IMG/VR virus record: IMGVR_UViG_3300003877_000017
Coordinates: 1 to 27,541 of that record
Length of the DNA: 27,541 nucleotides
Origin: a virus
Reading direction: 5' to 3' (one strand)
Part shown: positions 13,638 through 22,560 of the stretch, in pieces
How positions within the stretch are numbered: the stretch's first letter is position 1
Layout: each line of letters starts with the position of its first letter
Translations under genes and position numbers: made by a program
Notes under the pieces: model-generated
Databases searched by the model: none
Told to the model about the DNA's origin: nothing
Seen by the model: the letters and a program-made list of their open reading frames with translations, nothing else

Positions 13638-13841
13638 CTCTTAAAGGCCATGTTTAACGAATGGGGCGCGGGAAAGTCACCTAGTTAATAAGCCTCGCGC
13701 GAACAAATTGTATTTTTTCAGATAATAAGATGGCGACAGTTAGCACCCCTCTTAAAGGCAACGTTTGGCGAATGGGGCGCGGGGAAGTTCCAATATTAAA
13801 ACTCGCGCGAATCATTGTAATTTTTCAGGTAATAAAATGGC
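13638..13841. repeat. Imperfect tandem leader repeat before the small terminase (13638-13734 and 13749-13841)
   Basis: Both copies run CTCTTAAAGGC, GTTT, CGAATGGGGCGCGGG, CTCGCGCGAA, TTTTTCAG, TAATAA and end in ATGGC. In each, GCGCGGG can pair with CTCGCGC (one G-T pair) to form a 7-bp hairpin. The ATG of copy 2 is the real start of the small terminase; the ATG of copy 1 opens only a spurious frame. It is a candidate pac/cos recognition site or translational control element. Confidence 0.75.
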
Positions 13842-14259
13842 TAAAAAGAAAGACGCAACCTTTGTACTTCAGTCAACTTTTTTTGACAAGCTTCCAAACA
13901 AGCAAAAGGTAGCCTGGCTCTGTCTCTTGAAGAATCCAACGGCCACGTTCAAAGAGTTAATAGCCATGGCCATTAATGATTATGGCGCAAAAATATCAAA
14001 GAACGTCATTAGCGACCTGAAAAATCAAGATGGCTTTGAAACAGAGCGTGGGGCTGTATATCAGCAAATGTTTTCACTTGAAGAAGTTTACAAGGTGGGG
14101 CGTGTAATGCTTGAAGAGGCGCTTAAGCCAGACGGCAGCAAGGACAGAAAAAACATACTTCTTGTTTCTGGAAAACTGAACAAGGAAGAGAGTGCGCCTG
14201 TGCCTAACTCTCTTAAGATTCAAACAATATCACCAGATGGAAAAGAGGCGAATGAGTAG
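13837..14259 (+). CDS. terS: Terminase small subunit (putative)
   Basis: The product has 140 residues starting MAKKKDATFVLQSTFFDKLP. The longer frame from 13765 begins within the duplicated leader and is rejected. An AGGT site precedes the ATG. The N-terminal half has a helix-turn-helix-like region (KQKVAWLCLLKNPTATFKEL, then INDYGAKISKNVISDLKNQD) and the rest is helical (EEVYKVGRVMLEEALKPDGS). Small terminases bind the phage packaging site and recruit the large subunit. The call rests mainly on its overlap (8 bases) with the large-terminase gene, size and HTH character; sequence similarity is not obvious. Confidence 0.7.
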   Translation: MAKKKDATFVLQSTFFDKLPNKQKVAWLCLLKNPTATFKELIAMAINDYGAKISKNVISDLKNQDGFETERGAVYQQMFSLEEVYKVGRVMLEEALKPDGSKDRKNILLVSGKLNKEESAPVPNSLKIQTISPDGKEANE

Positions 14260-15682
14260 GGATGTTGTTATAAGCCCATACGGCATTGACAAAGAAACGG
14301 GGAAACCCAAAACGCCATTACCAAGCCAAAGAAAATTCCATGTGTCTCCAAAAAAGCTAAAGGCATTTATAGGTGGTTTAGGTTGTGGGAAAACTACGGC
14401 AGGTTGTCGAGAGGTATGGTTTAGAGCCAATCAATATCCTGGAACAATTATTGTAATTGCACGCAAAACGTACATGGAGCTTTGCGACACTACACGCCAA
14501 GAGTTTTTTGGAATGCTTGCCGAGATTACAGAAGAGTACACAGGGCACCCAGGCGACATATTTGACCCAAAGAGCTGCCCTTTCGTAAGGTCTTTTTCAA
14601 AAACCGAAAACGCCCTTGTTTTACAAATGGCGAAAGATAGAGCGCCTGTTCAAATTTTATTCAGAAGTCTTGATGCCTTTGAAAAGTTTAGGTCTCTTGA
14701 CCTAGGAATGTTTTACATTGATGAAGCATCAGAGATAGTTGATGAAAATATTTTTCTTACCCTTGTTGGTAGACTTCGTCACCCTGCGCAAAGAGGAGGG
14801 TATGCAGGAATAGTAACCAGTAATCCATGTGATGAAGACCACTGGATATTTGAACAGTTTTCAGAAGAACACAAAGACCGGTTGCTAATTCAGACACCAA
14901 CAAGCGAAAACGCAAAGAATTTGCCTGATGATTATGAAGAGGTATTGAGAAGTCTTTACTCATCAGACATGGTTGACCGCTATATATTGGGGCTTTTTGG
15001 GCCGGTGCTGTCCGGGAAACCTGTTTACCCAGACTTTAAGATTGAAACCCATGTAAGCCCTATTATGTACAACCCTAACTTGCCCATAGTAAGAGGGTGG
15101 GATTTTGGGTTTGAATTTCCTGCTTGCGTTATTTGTCAAATATACGGCGAGAACATCTTGATTTTGGAGGGAATACAGGGAAGTAACGAGCTAATAAACA
15201 CTTTTGGAGCACGGGTTAAGGCACATTGTGAGGTTACATACAAAGGCGCGCGCTATGAAGACTATTGCGACCCTGCCGGAAACCAAAAGAGTGATAAAAG
15301 TGAAAAGACCTCTATTGAGGTTTTGAATGGCTTGAAAATATTCCCTCAAAGCTATTGGCAGCATGTAAAAGATGGGATTCTTATTATCAACATGATGATG
15401 CAGCCCCAAAGTTCAGGAAAACCGGCAATCCTGATACACCCGGCTTGTCAGAAGCTAATAAAGGCGTTTAAGGGTGGTTATAGGTACTCTAACCTTCGGG
15501 ATAAAAACGGAGACCTAAAGCCAGAAAAGAAAAACGACCATCTCGCAGATGCGTGCCGTTATGTCATTGGCAAGCCCAGCTTTAAAAGCATATGGATGAA
15601 CAAACTAGTAAGAGCAAAAAACCCGGAAAGCGGAGATTCATTTAACAAGGCAAGGCGACGAGCTATAAAAGCAAGGAGATAA
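14252..15682 (+). CDS. terL: Terminase large subunit (packaging ATPase-nuclease)
   Basis: The product has 476 residues from ATG 14252 (MSRDVVISPYGIDKETGKPK), which has GAGG nearby; the upstream extension from 14192 overlaps the small subunit and is not needed. ATPase domain: Walker A GGLGCGKTT (41-49), Walker B MFYIDEAS with Asp157/Glu158, and a coupling motif TSNP (189-192). RNase H-like nuclease domain: RGWDFGF (Asp284), YEDYCDPAG (Asp340) and NDHLADACRY (Asp429, Asp433). It cuts concatemeric DNA and drives it into the prohead through the portal. Length and motif order are those of a complete, probably active enzyme. Confidence 0.96.
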   Translation: MSRDVVISPYGIDKETGKPKTPLPSQRKFHVSPKKLKAFIGGLGCGKTTAGCREVWFRANQYPGTIIVIARKTYMELCDTTRQEFFGMLAEITEEYTGHPGDIFDPKSCPFVRSFSKTENALVLQMAKDRAPVQILFRSLDAFEKFRSLDLGMFYIDEASEIVDENIFLTLVGRLRHPAQRGGYAGIVTSNPCDEDHWIFEQFSEEHKDRLLIQTPTSENAKNLPDDYEEVLRSLYSSDMVDRYILGLFGPVLSGKPVYPDFKIETHVSPIMYNPNLPIVRGWDFGFEFPACVICQIYGENILILEGIQGSNELINTFGARVKAHCEVTYKGARYEDYCDPAGNQKSDKSEKTSIEVLNGLKIFPQSYWQHVKDGILIINMMMQPQSSGKPAILIHPACQKLIKAFKGGYRYSNLRDKNGDLKPEKKNDHLADACRYVIGKPSFKSIWMNKLVRAKNPESGDSFNKARRRAIKARR

Positions 15683-15686
15683 AACC

Positions 15687-17093
15687 ATGCCACAGAACTC
15701 ACTTTATAACACATACAGGCCGCGAACACAACAGAGAGTGCAAAGCAGGCCGTTTGGAGGGACGGCAGATTGGACTATGACCGTGCCCAATTTACCTTTA
15801 GTGCCGGATAATCCTAACGAAGAGCAAACGAATACGTATAATGCCCGAAATATTAATTATAACGCTCAATTGGCACAGAATGCGTACAACCCGCTTTTGT
15901 CGGCTTTGATGGCGCGGATGAACGCGCCTTCTGCCCAGTTTACACAACCCCAGTACCGCAGCATACCGAGGTCAACATTACCAGGCAGGGTTTCAAATCT
16001 TGCAACCTTTAGAAGGCATTTTTCAAATGCAGGGATTGAAAACCCCACATATAATGCACAAAAATTTGTTGCTGGGCCGCAATACGCATCGTCACAATAT
16101 TACGCTGCGCCTTCTAGTTCCCCCAATGCGCAAAGAACAAGCTACACAGCAGCAGGTTTGCCACCAGGTGATTTTGAAGGGTTTGCAGACAGGTTAAGAA
16201 AACAGCAGGATATTTACCGCAAAGAGGCGGGCGACAGAATAGGCAACCGCCTGTCCGCGCGTGGAATTTATGGGTCTGGAATTGAGAATGATGCTATGGC
16301 CGACTTGGACAAATCGTTGGCGGACAAATTTACACTTTCATTGGGTGCAGAGGCGCAGAGGCTGGATGAGAGACGCAGCAGTTATTTAGCCAATGAGGCC
16401 GCCAGGAAAACAGCTTTTGACCAGGGAGAAAACCGCTTTTTGTATAACGCAATGTTGGATAAAGCCGGGATTGAGCGAGATGAGGCAATACGCCGAACAG
16501 GGTTTGAGCAAGGAGAAAACAGGTTTTTAACGGCCTTACAACAAACTGAGTCGGGAAGGCAGCAGGATGTTCTTTTTAAGAACGCTGCGTCAAGTGCAAC
16601 TTCCAGAGAGCAGGCGTTGGCCAGGATGATTAATTTTGCTAATCAGGAGACCAGTGGCTTGCAGCGTAACAACGATTTGCTAGCTGCGCTTAATGAAAGA
16701 GAATTTAATAATGCGAGGGAATATGAAAACCAGGGCTCGCTTCTTAATGTCAAAAATGACCAGTTAAGACGCGAAAATATAACGGCGGATTTAGCCAATT
16801 TTATCGCGTTTTTTACAGGGCAACCCGCAGGGGAGAATAATTCAAACTCGCTGTTAAGGGCAATGATGAGCGGACAGGATACCAGAAGGGTTGCAGAGAT
16901 AAAAAGGGAAGCGGAGCTTGAGAAGTCCAGGGCTGATTATAGGTCGTCTTTAATCAGTAATGGTGTAAGGGCTATACCGTCAATGTATAACATGGGAAGC
17001 TCCATTTACAACGCACTGTCTAATTACAATTGGGGCGATAATGCATCCAGCTCAATAGGAGCGATGGGAGCACTTTCAATGCAGCAGGGATAG
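15687..17093 (+). CDS. Virion structural protein of unknown role
   Basis: The product has 468 residues and a clear AGGAG site four bases after the terminase stop. The first 150 residues are rich in Asn, Gln, Tyr and Pro and look extended. The middle and C-terminal parts are helical, with LSARGIYGSGIENDAMADLD and two related blocks about 29 residues apart (TAFDQGENRFLYNAML and TGFEQGENRFLTALQQ, near 241-285). The C-terminus (YNMGSSIYNALSNYNWGDNA) is aromatic and polar. Similar proteins sit between terminase and portal genes in podovirus-like phages and are probably head-tail or injected proteins, but I cannot name the role. Confidence 0.6.
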   Translation: MPQNSLYNTYRPRTQQRVQSRPFGGTADWTMTVPNLPLVPDNPNEEQTNTYNARNINYNAQLAQNAYNPLLSALMARMNAPSAQFTQPQYRSIPRSTLPGRVSNLATFRRHFSNAGIENPTYNAQKFVAGPQYASSQYYAAPSSSPNAQRTSYTAAGLPPGDFEGFADRLRKQQDIYRKEAGDRIGNRLSARGIYGSGIENDAMADLDKSLADKFTLSLGAEAQRLDERRSSYLANEAARKTAFDQGENRFLYNAMLDKAGIERDEAIRRTGFEQGENRFLTALQQTESGRQQDVLFKNAASSATSREQALARMINFANQETSGLQRNNDLLAALNEREFNNAREYENQGSLLNVKNDQLRRENITADLANFIAFFTGQPAGENNSNSLLRAMMSGQDTRRVAEIKREAELEKSRADYRSSLISNGVRAIPSMYNMGSSIYNALSNYNWGDNASSSIGAMGALSMQQG

Positions 17094-17144
17094 AGCAGCA
17101 GAACTATCACGCAATGTATGTATGAAATTTTCGGGATTTTTTTT

Positions 17145-17822
17145 ATGGCTACAAAATTAAACTTTCTGGAACTTAGAACGCAGGTAAGGGTAAGGCTTGC
17201 TGAACCCACGGAGGGATTTTTTTATGACTCAGAGATTGACACGTGGATAAACCAGGCGCAGCTTGATATTGCCAAGGAAACTGACTTATTGCAGGGGATT
17301 TTCACGGGCAATACAACAGCCTTTGACGAAACCTATACTTTACCTGATGACTGTTTTTCGGTTCTGAAAGCGTATTCCCTGCTTAATGGGGGGTACAAGG
17401 AATTAGAAAATTATTCTGAGGACGAATATTTTTCTAAGGAAGCATTGGTGAGTACGCCTACACATTATCTTGTGTGGCAGGATTCACTATATTTATACCC
17501 CACACCGGCCACCGCAGTGACTAACGGGTATAGGATTCGTTATTGTGCCATGCCGCCTGAGTTGGCAAACGCCGCCGATATTCCTTTTTTGGGTTATAAG
17601 AGATTTTATCCTTATCACAATATTATCGTTTTGTATGCGGCAGCGCGAGGTAAGGAAAAAGAGGGAGAAACGCAAGAAGCACTTTTGTTTGAGAGTCAGT
17701 ATCAGGCTGGTTTGATAAAGATTAGGCGTGATGTGAACGGAACGCAAAAGGGGAAAAATTATGCGGCCAAGCCGTATGGCGGGGGAAGTAAAAAATTTGT
17801 TCGACTTCCAGAGCATTATTGA
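17145..17822 (+). CDS. Phage head-tail adaptor protein
   Basis: The product has 225 residues. The Met at 17145 (MATKLNFLELRTQVRVRLAE) is preferred to the frame start at 17118, which lacks a ribosome site. The N-terminal pattern 'LRxxVRxRLxEP...FFxDSEIDTWINQAQLDIA' is typical of podovirus/siphovirus adaptor (neck) proteins, which bind beneath the portal. A beta-rich middle (YTLPDDCFSVLKAYSL, LYLYPTPATAVTNGYRIRY) and a helical end follow, also as in that family. Its stop overlaps a TTG start for the portal gene (TTGA at 17819-17822). Confidence 0.8.
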   Translation: MATKLNFLELRTQVRVRLAEPTEGFFYDSEIDTWINQAQLDIAKETDLLQGIFTGNTTAFDETYTLPDDCFSVLKAYSLLNGGYKELENYSEDEYFSKEALVSTPTHYLVWQDSLYLYPTPATAVTNGYRIRYCAMPPELANAADIPFLGYKRFYPYHNIIVLYAAARGKEKEGETQEALLFESQYQAGLIKIRRDVNGTQKGKNYAAKPYGGGSKKFVRLPEHY

Positions 17823-17833
17823 GGGATAGTGAT

Positions 17834-19495
17834 GTGACAAAATTTACCAAGTGGAAAAACAATCTCAGTTGGGCGCGAAGGTATAACGAGGAAAAACGGC
17901 CTAAATGGGAAAAGGCGATTACTCTTTACGAAGCCCATAAGGACGGCAGCTTGACAATGAAAGTTCCTGAACTTTGGAGCGTTGTATCTACATGGCTCCC
18001 GTCAATATTTTCTGCACTACCGAAAATTATCGCCATACCTTCAACGCCGGATGGTATGAATGACGCGAAAATTATTGAAAAAATTATACAGAAGGAGCTT
18101 GAGAAAGCAGATGTTTTTGACGATTTACAAAACATAGTTAACTCCGCGATAGTCAAAGACGGCGGGTTCTCAAAGATTGGAGTTAGAACAGAATTTGCGG
18201 AAACAGAAGACGGGGAAATACCGACCGGCCATAGTATCTTTATTGATTATGTGCCGAATGACAGGGGCTTTGTTGACCCCGAAGCAAAGAACTTTGAAGA
18301 TTCAAAGTTTTTTATACATAGAATAACGATGAGTGAAGCGGAGTTTGTCAAACAGTTTGGGAAGGGTGCAATAAATCAGGCGAATTACCAGACCATGAAA
18401 ATAAATGACTCAGAAGACGGTGAGGATGTAAGCACATTTAAAGAGAGTGCAGAGGCCAAGCGGTATGAGGTTTTTGAGATATGGGATGCAATAGCAAAGC
18501 GAATACTTGTTATTTGCGATGGATGTGAGCGATTTCTTAAGGATGCGCCTTGGCCTGAGGGGTTTGAGTCACTACCTTTTGCGATGCTCACGTTGTCCAT
18601 CAAAGACGATGACATATATTCTGTAGCGGAGGTATTGCTTATGGGCGATGCGTCAGAGGCGTATGACCTGCTTATGACGAGAAAGAAAGATAATGCCGAA
18701 AGTGCACAGTCAGGATTCCTGCATCATCCAACCGCAATTTCATCCGACCAAAAAGACAAACTTGTAGAACCAGGAGAGAAAAAGCTTGTTGAAGTTGACA
18801 ATCCAGCAGGATTGATTCCGTATAAGTTTCCGGCAGTCCCAGAGGAAGTTTACGCAATGCTCGCAGACCTCCGCGGCATAATACAAAACACAACGCATGT
18901 TTCCTCAATGACCAGGCAAATGAGAGACGGGAAAAAGACAGCGACAGAGGTAGCGGCCATGTCGCAAAGCGCAAACGTTTTAACTGCATTCAAGGTACGC
19001 AGGTTTGAGAAGTTCTTCCAGCGTCTTATACAAAAGATTGTTCCCCTTATCCGAACATATTACACCGTTCCGCAGCTCATAAAAACGATGGGTAGTGAAT
19101 GGTACGAATGGACAGGGGCAGAAATAGGAGAATACACCTTTTCTATAGAGGCCGGTTCAACAGCATTTCAGAACGAAGCAATACAGATGCAGCAAAGTAT
19201 GCAATTGCTTGCGCTCATTAAGGACAACGGAAACTTTATACCTAATTTGCCTGTGCTTATGGAGGAAATTTTACGCAAACAGTTTAAACTTTTGGGGCTT
19301 GGAGCGGAAACAGTAAACAAGGGGTTTGAACCGCCACCGCCTCCGGAGGTGCAGCCAGAAGCACCCGCAGGAGTACCACCGCAGAACATACCGCCTGACA
19401 TGATGCCTATAGGGCAAAATGGCGGAGGTGTGCCGGAAGTGCCGCCAGAATTACTTTTACAAATGCAGAGCAACGAACAACCACTTAACAGATAG
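17834..19495 (+). CDS. Portal protein
   Basis: The product has 553 residues from GTG 17834, chosen because GAGG lies nine bases before it; a TTG at 17819 overlapping the adaptor stop is an alternative that adds five residues. Features match P22-type portals: KWKNNLSWARRYNEEKRPKW at the start, then SVVSTWLPSIFSALPKIIAI, a core with VPNDRGFVDPEAKNFEDSKF, the long helical MTRQMRDGKKTATEVAAMSQ stretch, and a proline/glutamine-rich C-terminal tail (about 490-553, PPPPPEVQPEAPAG). Twelve copies form the DNA entry channel at one vertex and dock the terminase. The gene precedes the scaffold-like gene by 11 bases, as in P22-like operons. Confidence 0.85.
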   Translation: MTKFTKWKNNLSWARRYNEEKRPKWEKAITLYEAHKDGSLTMKVPELWSVVSTWLPSIFSALPKIIAIPSTPDGMNDAKIIEKIIQKELEKADVFDDLQNIVNSAIVKDGGFSKIGVRTEFAETEDGEIPTGHSIFIDYVPNDRGFVDPEAKNFEDSKFFIHRITMSEAEFVKQFGKGAINQANYQTMKINDSEDGEDVSTFKESAEAKRYEVFEIWDAIAKRILVICDGCERFLKDAPWPEGFESLPFAMLTLSIKDDDIYSVAEVLLMGDASEAYDLLMTRKKDNAESAQSGFLHHPTAISSDQKDKLVEPGEKKLVEVDNPAGLIPYKFPAVPEEVYAMLADLRGIIQNTTHVSSMTRQMRDGKKTATEVAAMSQSANVLTAFKVRRFEKFFQRLIQKIVPLIRTYYTVPQLIKTMGSEWYEWTGAEIGEYTFSIEAGSTAFQNEAIQMQQSMQLLALIKDNGNFIPNLPVLMEEILRKQFKLLGLGAETVNKGFEPPPPPEVQPEAPAGVPPQNIPPDMMPIGQNGGGVPEVPPELLLQMQSNEQPLNR

Positions 19496-19506
19496 GAAAA
19501 AAAGAA

Positions 19507-20439
19507 ATGGAAGAACCAACACAGAGCACTTTGGACAGCAGTCCCATTAACCCAAACGCACAGGGTGGAGGCGATAACACAAACACAGGTACAGTCACAA
19601 CACAGGCTAATAATGGGCGTCCAAGCTTTGAAGAGTGTTACCTTCAGGCTAAGGAAGAAGTAGAGGGAACCGGCGAGCCTGCGCAGGTAGCAGCGGAACC
19701 AAAAGTTGAAGAGCCCACAGAGACTACAAAAACAGCCGAAGCGACAGAAGAACCCAGAGAGCCTGTTCCCGCCGATGCAGAGACCCCGTCTGCACAGGGC
19801 GACTTTAATTATCAAGAAGCATATGAGAATTCAAAGCCGGTATTAGAGGCCGTTGCGCGGGCAGCGCAGGGAGATGCGGAAGCACAGCGGGTTTTAGCAG
19901 AACATTTGGGTATACATATAGGAAACCAAGGGCAGGCAGCAGAAGCAGCACCCGACGCAAATATTCCGGCAGAGCCTACGGCAGTAGCGGAGTTAATGGA
20001 AAGTTTCTCTGTGGACACCTTTACAAATGCTGTAGAGTCAATACTTGAAAAGAAGTTGGAAACGTTTCAATCTGAGTATAACACACGGTACAACATGGAT
20101 ATGCAGCCCCAGAGAGAACAAGCCGTTCTTACTGCATATGATAAATTTATGGAGGCACACCCGGAAGCAAAAGACGCAAAAGTGCAGAGGGCCATGGAAC
20201 CGTATATCAGGGAAGGTTACACCCTGGAAAACGCTTTTAAAATCGCAAATTATGACAATTCGCTAAAAACGGCAGAGGATAAAGTAAGAACCGCACAGAC
20301 AAAAAAGGTTGAAGAGAGCAAGAAAGTGAATGATGTTTTACGGCAAGGCGGAGCAGGGAAAACGGTTCCGCCAAAACCAACCAAGTTTAAAGACTTTGGC
20401 GAATGTTATAGGTATACCAAGGCAAATATGGGTGGATAA
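19507..20439 (+). CDS. Scaffold-like capsid assembly protein (putative)
   Basis: The product has 310 residues. The N-terminal half is low-complexity, acidic and rich in Glu, Ala, Thr and Pro; the second half is helical and charged (about 165-265, VAELMESFSVDTFTNAVESI and SEYNTRYNMDMQPQREQAV). It ends in a basic segment (GKTVPPKPTKFKDFGECYRY). Highly charged, helical, acidic proteins directly after the portal gene are usually internal scaffolds that guide shell assembly and then leave. AGGA precedes the ATG. No protease domain is fused to it. The call rests on position and composition. Confidence 0.6.
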   Translation: MEEPTQSTLDSSPINPNAQGGGDNTNTGTVTTQANNGRPSFEECYLQAKEEVEGTGEPAQVAAEPKVEEPTETTKTAEATEEPREPVPADAETPSAQGDFNYQEAYENSKPVLEAVARAAQGDAEAQRVLAEHLGIHIGNQGQAAEAAPDANIPAEPTAVAELMESFSVDTFTNAVESILEKKLETFQSEYNTRYNMDMQPQREQAVLTAYDKFMEAHPEAKDAKVQRAMEPYIREGYTLENAFKIANYDNSLKTAEDKVRTAQTKKVEESKKVNDVLRQGGAGKTVPPKPTKFKDFGECYRYTKANMGG

Positions 20440-20444
20440 GAGTT

Positions 20445-21389
20445 ATGGCCTTAGTACCGTCTACAGAAAGATTGGCTGATAAATTTTTACAGGCTGGGCA
20501 GCAGCGTCTTTCCCCCGGGCTTGTACGGAGATTGGGAGAGAATAGGCGGCTGAATACGCCTGATATACGTAAAATGGGGAGTGTGGCTGAGCAGCCGACA
20601 ATTTATAAGCTTGGACAACCAAGAGTGCCAACGAACCTAAGCCCAGGGTTGAAACCGCTATCGATGATTGGCGACAAGCTTGCTTCTCAAAACGCTCATG
20701 GAATATATAGATATCCTGGCTATGCAAACATTGGAAAGGGAATCCAAGGAGTAGTTGCCGGGTATTCTGCGGCTGAGATGACGAAGAGATTGCTTGATAG
20801 AGGCGGGTACGGTGGCGGTGCTTCGGGGCTGTCTATGGGCACGGGAATTGCTGCGGGCTCTAGAGTTGTTGGAGGGGCTATAGGACCTGCTGGAGGGGCT
20901 ATAGGAGCTGCTGTGTCAAACATAGTCAACCCTGGAAGGCGAAACCCTTTGGATGAAATCGCTCCAATGATAAAGGGAAGTATATGGCAGAAGATTTTTT
21001 CAAGTCTACCTGAAGAACAGCAGATTGCTTTGACAGCCATGCCGGATGAAGGCGAAGACATTGAAAGCCGTATGCGGACTATAGCGGGCTTGAGAAACCA
21101 GGTTGAAAAAGAGTGGAATGAGGCCATACCTGAAAAAATTAGACCGCAAATAGGATTAATCACTGAAGAAGAGATTAATAATAATATCAAGAATTATAAC
21201 GAGATAGATAGGGGTAGAGGTCCGACTTCTGATTTATTAGAGGTTAGGCCGCCCATGAAATCAGTAGACGGATGGTTATATATTGACAGTGCGATGTCTG
21301 CCACATTACCGCCGCTTGATAGGCTAATTGTAAGTAACTATGGTTATCAACAGTATATAGATGCGTTGGAAAGGTTAAACGATGGGTAG
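20445..21389 (+). CDS. Glycine-rich virion protein, possible ejection or membrane-active protein
   Basis: The product has 314 residues and lies directly after the scaffold-like gene, where a major capsid gene would normally be. The sequence does not look like a capsid protein. Residues about 100-170 form a Gly/Ala-rich hydrophobic stretch (GTGIAAGSRVVGGAIGPAGG) that could insert into membranes, as in phage ejection proteins. A 16-bp DNA repeat (20870-20885 and 20891-20906) doubles GGAIG within it. The C-terminal third is helical and acidic. It overlaps the next gene by 8 bases. Confidence 0.55.
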   Translation: MALVPSTERLADKFLQAGQQRLSPGLVRRLGENRRLNTPDIRKMGSVAEQPTIYKLGQPRVPTNLSPGLKPLSMIGDKLASQNAHGIYRYPGYANIGKGIQGVVAGYSAAEMTKRLLDRGGYGGGASGLSMGTGIAAGSRVVGGAIGPAGGAIGAAVSNIVNPGRRNPLDEIAPMIKGSIWQKIFSSLPEEQQIALTAMPDEGEDIESRMRTIAGLRNQVEKEWNEAIPEKIRPQIGLITEEEINNNIKNYNEIDRGRGPTSDLLEVRPPMKSVDGWLYIDSAMSATLPPLDRLIVSNYGYQQYIDALERLNDG

Positions 21390-22560
21390 TTTGGGCAATA
21401 TAGCAATGCTTGACGGTGTATTAAAAGGGATTGTTGGTATAGGCAAGAGTGCGAAAAGCAAGGAACTTAACGAGTATTATAAACAGAAGGCAATAACCGA
21501 GAGGTTTAGGCAGCTTGAAGCCAGGAACAAATTACTCTCAGAGCCTACACCGAAAGAAGCTAAGAATAAGCGAGACGAAGACGCTCGAAAACTGGAGCTA
21601 GAGGCACAGCAAAAGTATGGAGACGCTTTGAAAGCAGCTTTGCTTGACATAGCAGCAGGGAAGATTGCACCGCCGCCTGCGGGGACAACGCCAGAAAATA
21701 TTCAAGAGTTTAATAAAACTGCCGCCATTGCGCGTCAATTTGGGGAGTTTAAGAGGCAGAAAGAAGCGGGAATAAAGAATTTACTGGCTGAACAAGCACT
21801 AGGCAGAACACTTGCTCTTGAGCGCGGGAAGGCCATTATTAAAAGTGAAGTGCAGCCGCCACCTTTGAGTACCAAAGACCTTATTGGCAATAAGGTTTTC
21901 GACCCTAAAACGGGCAAGTCAAAAACCTATACTGCGCCCAGATGGAACCAAGATAAGAAAAAGAAGGCAGCCTCACCTTACAAAATAGAGAACGGTAAGC
22001 TTGTGAAGAAAAAGAAGGCAGCCTCACCTTACAAAATAGAGAACGGTAAGCTTGTGAAGAAAAACAAGCAGGGAAGTAAGAAAGCTGGAAAGGAGCCGAC
22101 AGAGGCACAAGCAAGAGCACAACTTATTAAACTGATGCTACAGAAAAACAGCCTTAATAACAAGGGGAAAATTAACCCTGAATTACTGAAAGATACAACA
22201 TCTTTTGAAAAACAACAGTTATTAAAAGTTGCTGGTACTCCTATACCGCCTACTGTGCTTAACGCTATTAACACAGAGATAGATAAGCAAATAGCATATT
22301 ACAGCCAATTTGCAAACAAGCCAAGATTTGGGTTTGATAAGCCTGCAACTAAATTTTTATCACCAGATTTTATAGGCGAAGGTGAAAACCTTTCTATGTC
22401 GTTAATTCCTTTGCAGAATAGTCAAGCCTCTACCATACAGAAACTTGATAAAAACGACCCTGCTGACCAAAAGATAATGTGGGAAATTTTCAAAGAGGCA
22501 GGTCAAAACAGAGCCAAAGCTTTAGAACTAGCAAAACAAAAAGGGTATGTTTTTAAATGA
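21382..22560 (+). CDS. Basic, helical internal virion protein (putative)
   Basis: The product has 392 residues. It starts with a short Gly-rich hydrophobic segment (GSLGNIAMLDGVLKGIVGIG), then a long helical, Lys/Glu-rich region (about 25-150), a basic linker with a perfect 17-residue tandem repeat (AASPYKIENGKLVKK, near 194-228) and a helical C-terminal domain (about 235-392). The layout and position just before the large polyvalent protein suggest a protein packaged in the head and injected with the DNA. Its start overlaps the previous stop, and its stop overlaps the next ATG (ATGA at 22557-22560). Confidence 0.55.
   Translation: MGSLGNIAMLDGVLKGIVGIGKSAKSKELNEYYKQKAITERFRQLEARNKLLSEPTPKEAKNKRDEDARKLELEAQQKYGDALKAALLDIAAGKIAPPPAGTTPENIQEFNKTAAIARQFGEFKRQKEAGIKNLLAEQALGRTLALERGKAIIKSEVQPPPLSTKDLIGNKVFDPKTGKSKTYTAPRWNQDKKKKAASPYKIENGKLVKKKKAASPYKIENGKLVKKNKQGSKKAGKEPTEAQARAQLIKLMLQKNSLNNKGKINPELLKDTTSFEKQQLLKVAGTPIPPTVLNAINTEIDKQIAYYSQFANKPRFGFDKPATKFLSPDFIGEGENLSMSLIPLQNSQASTIQKLDKNDPADQKIMWEIFKEAGQNRAKALELAKQKGYVFK
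21961..22062 (+). repeat. Perfect 51-bp tandem duplication, in frame
   Basis: Positions 21961-22011 and 22012-22062 are identical. Each encodes 17 residues of a basic linker, so the reading frame is kept, unlike the 38-bp duplication at 7877-7952. Confidence 0.95.

Larger units (their letters stand above)
12751..13836. other. 1.1-kb non-coding control region between early and late genes
   Basis: I find no gene here. From left to right: an ATATACAGTATAT palindrome (12829-12841), a repeated CCGGAA pair near 12928-12945, an array of TTTAGTGA sites (13109-13216), a promoter candidate (13234-13262), a 17-bp near-perfect direct repeat 101 bp apart (13384-13400 and 13485-13501), a G/C hairpin (13539-13574) and a duplicated about 95-bp leader before the small terminase (13638-13841). 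Between 13265 and 13535 it is AT-rich with nothing else recognisable. Such a region suits late-gene control and packaging initiation. Confidence 0.7.

Noticed and set aside
13730-13912. 60-codon frame beginning in the first leader copy
   Set aside because: It exists only because the leader, including ATGGC, is duplicated; it runs out of frame into the small terminase.
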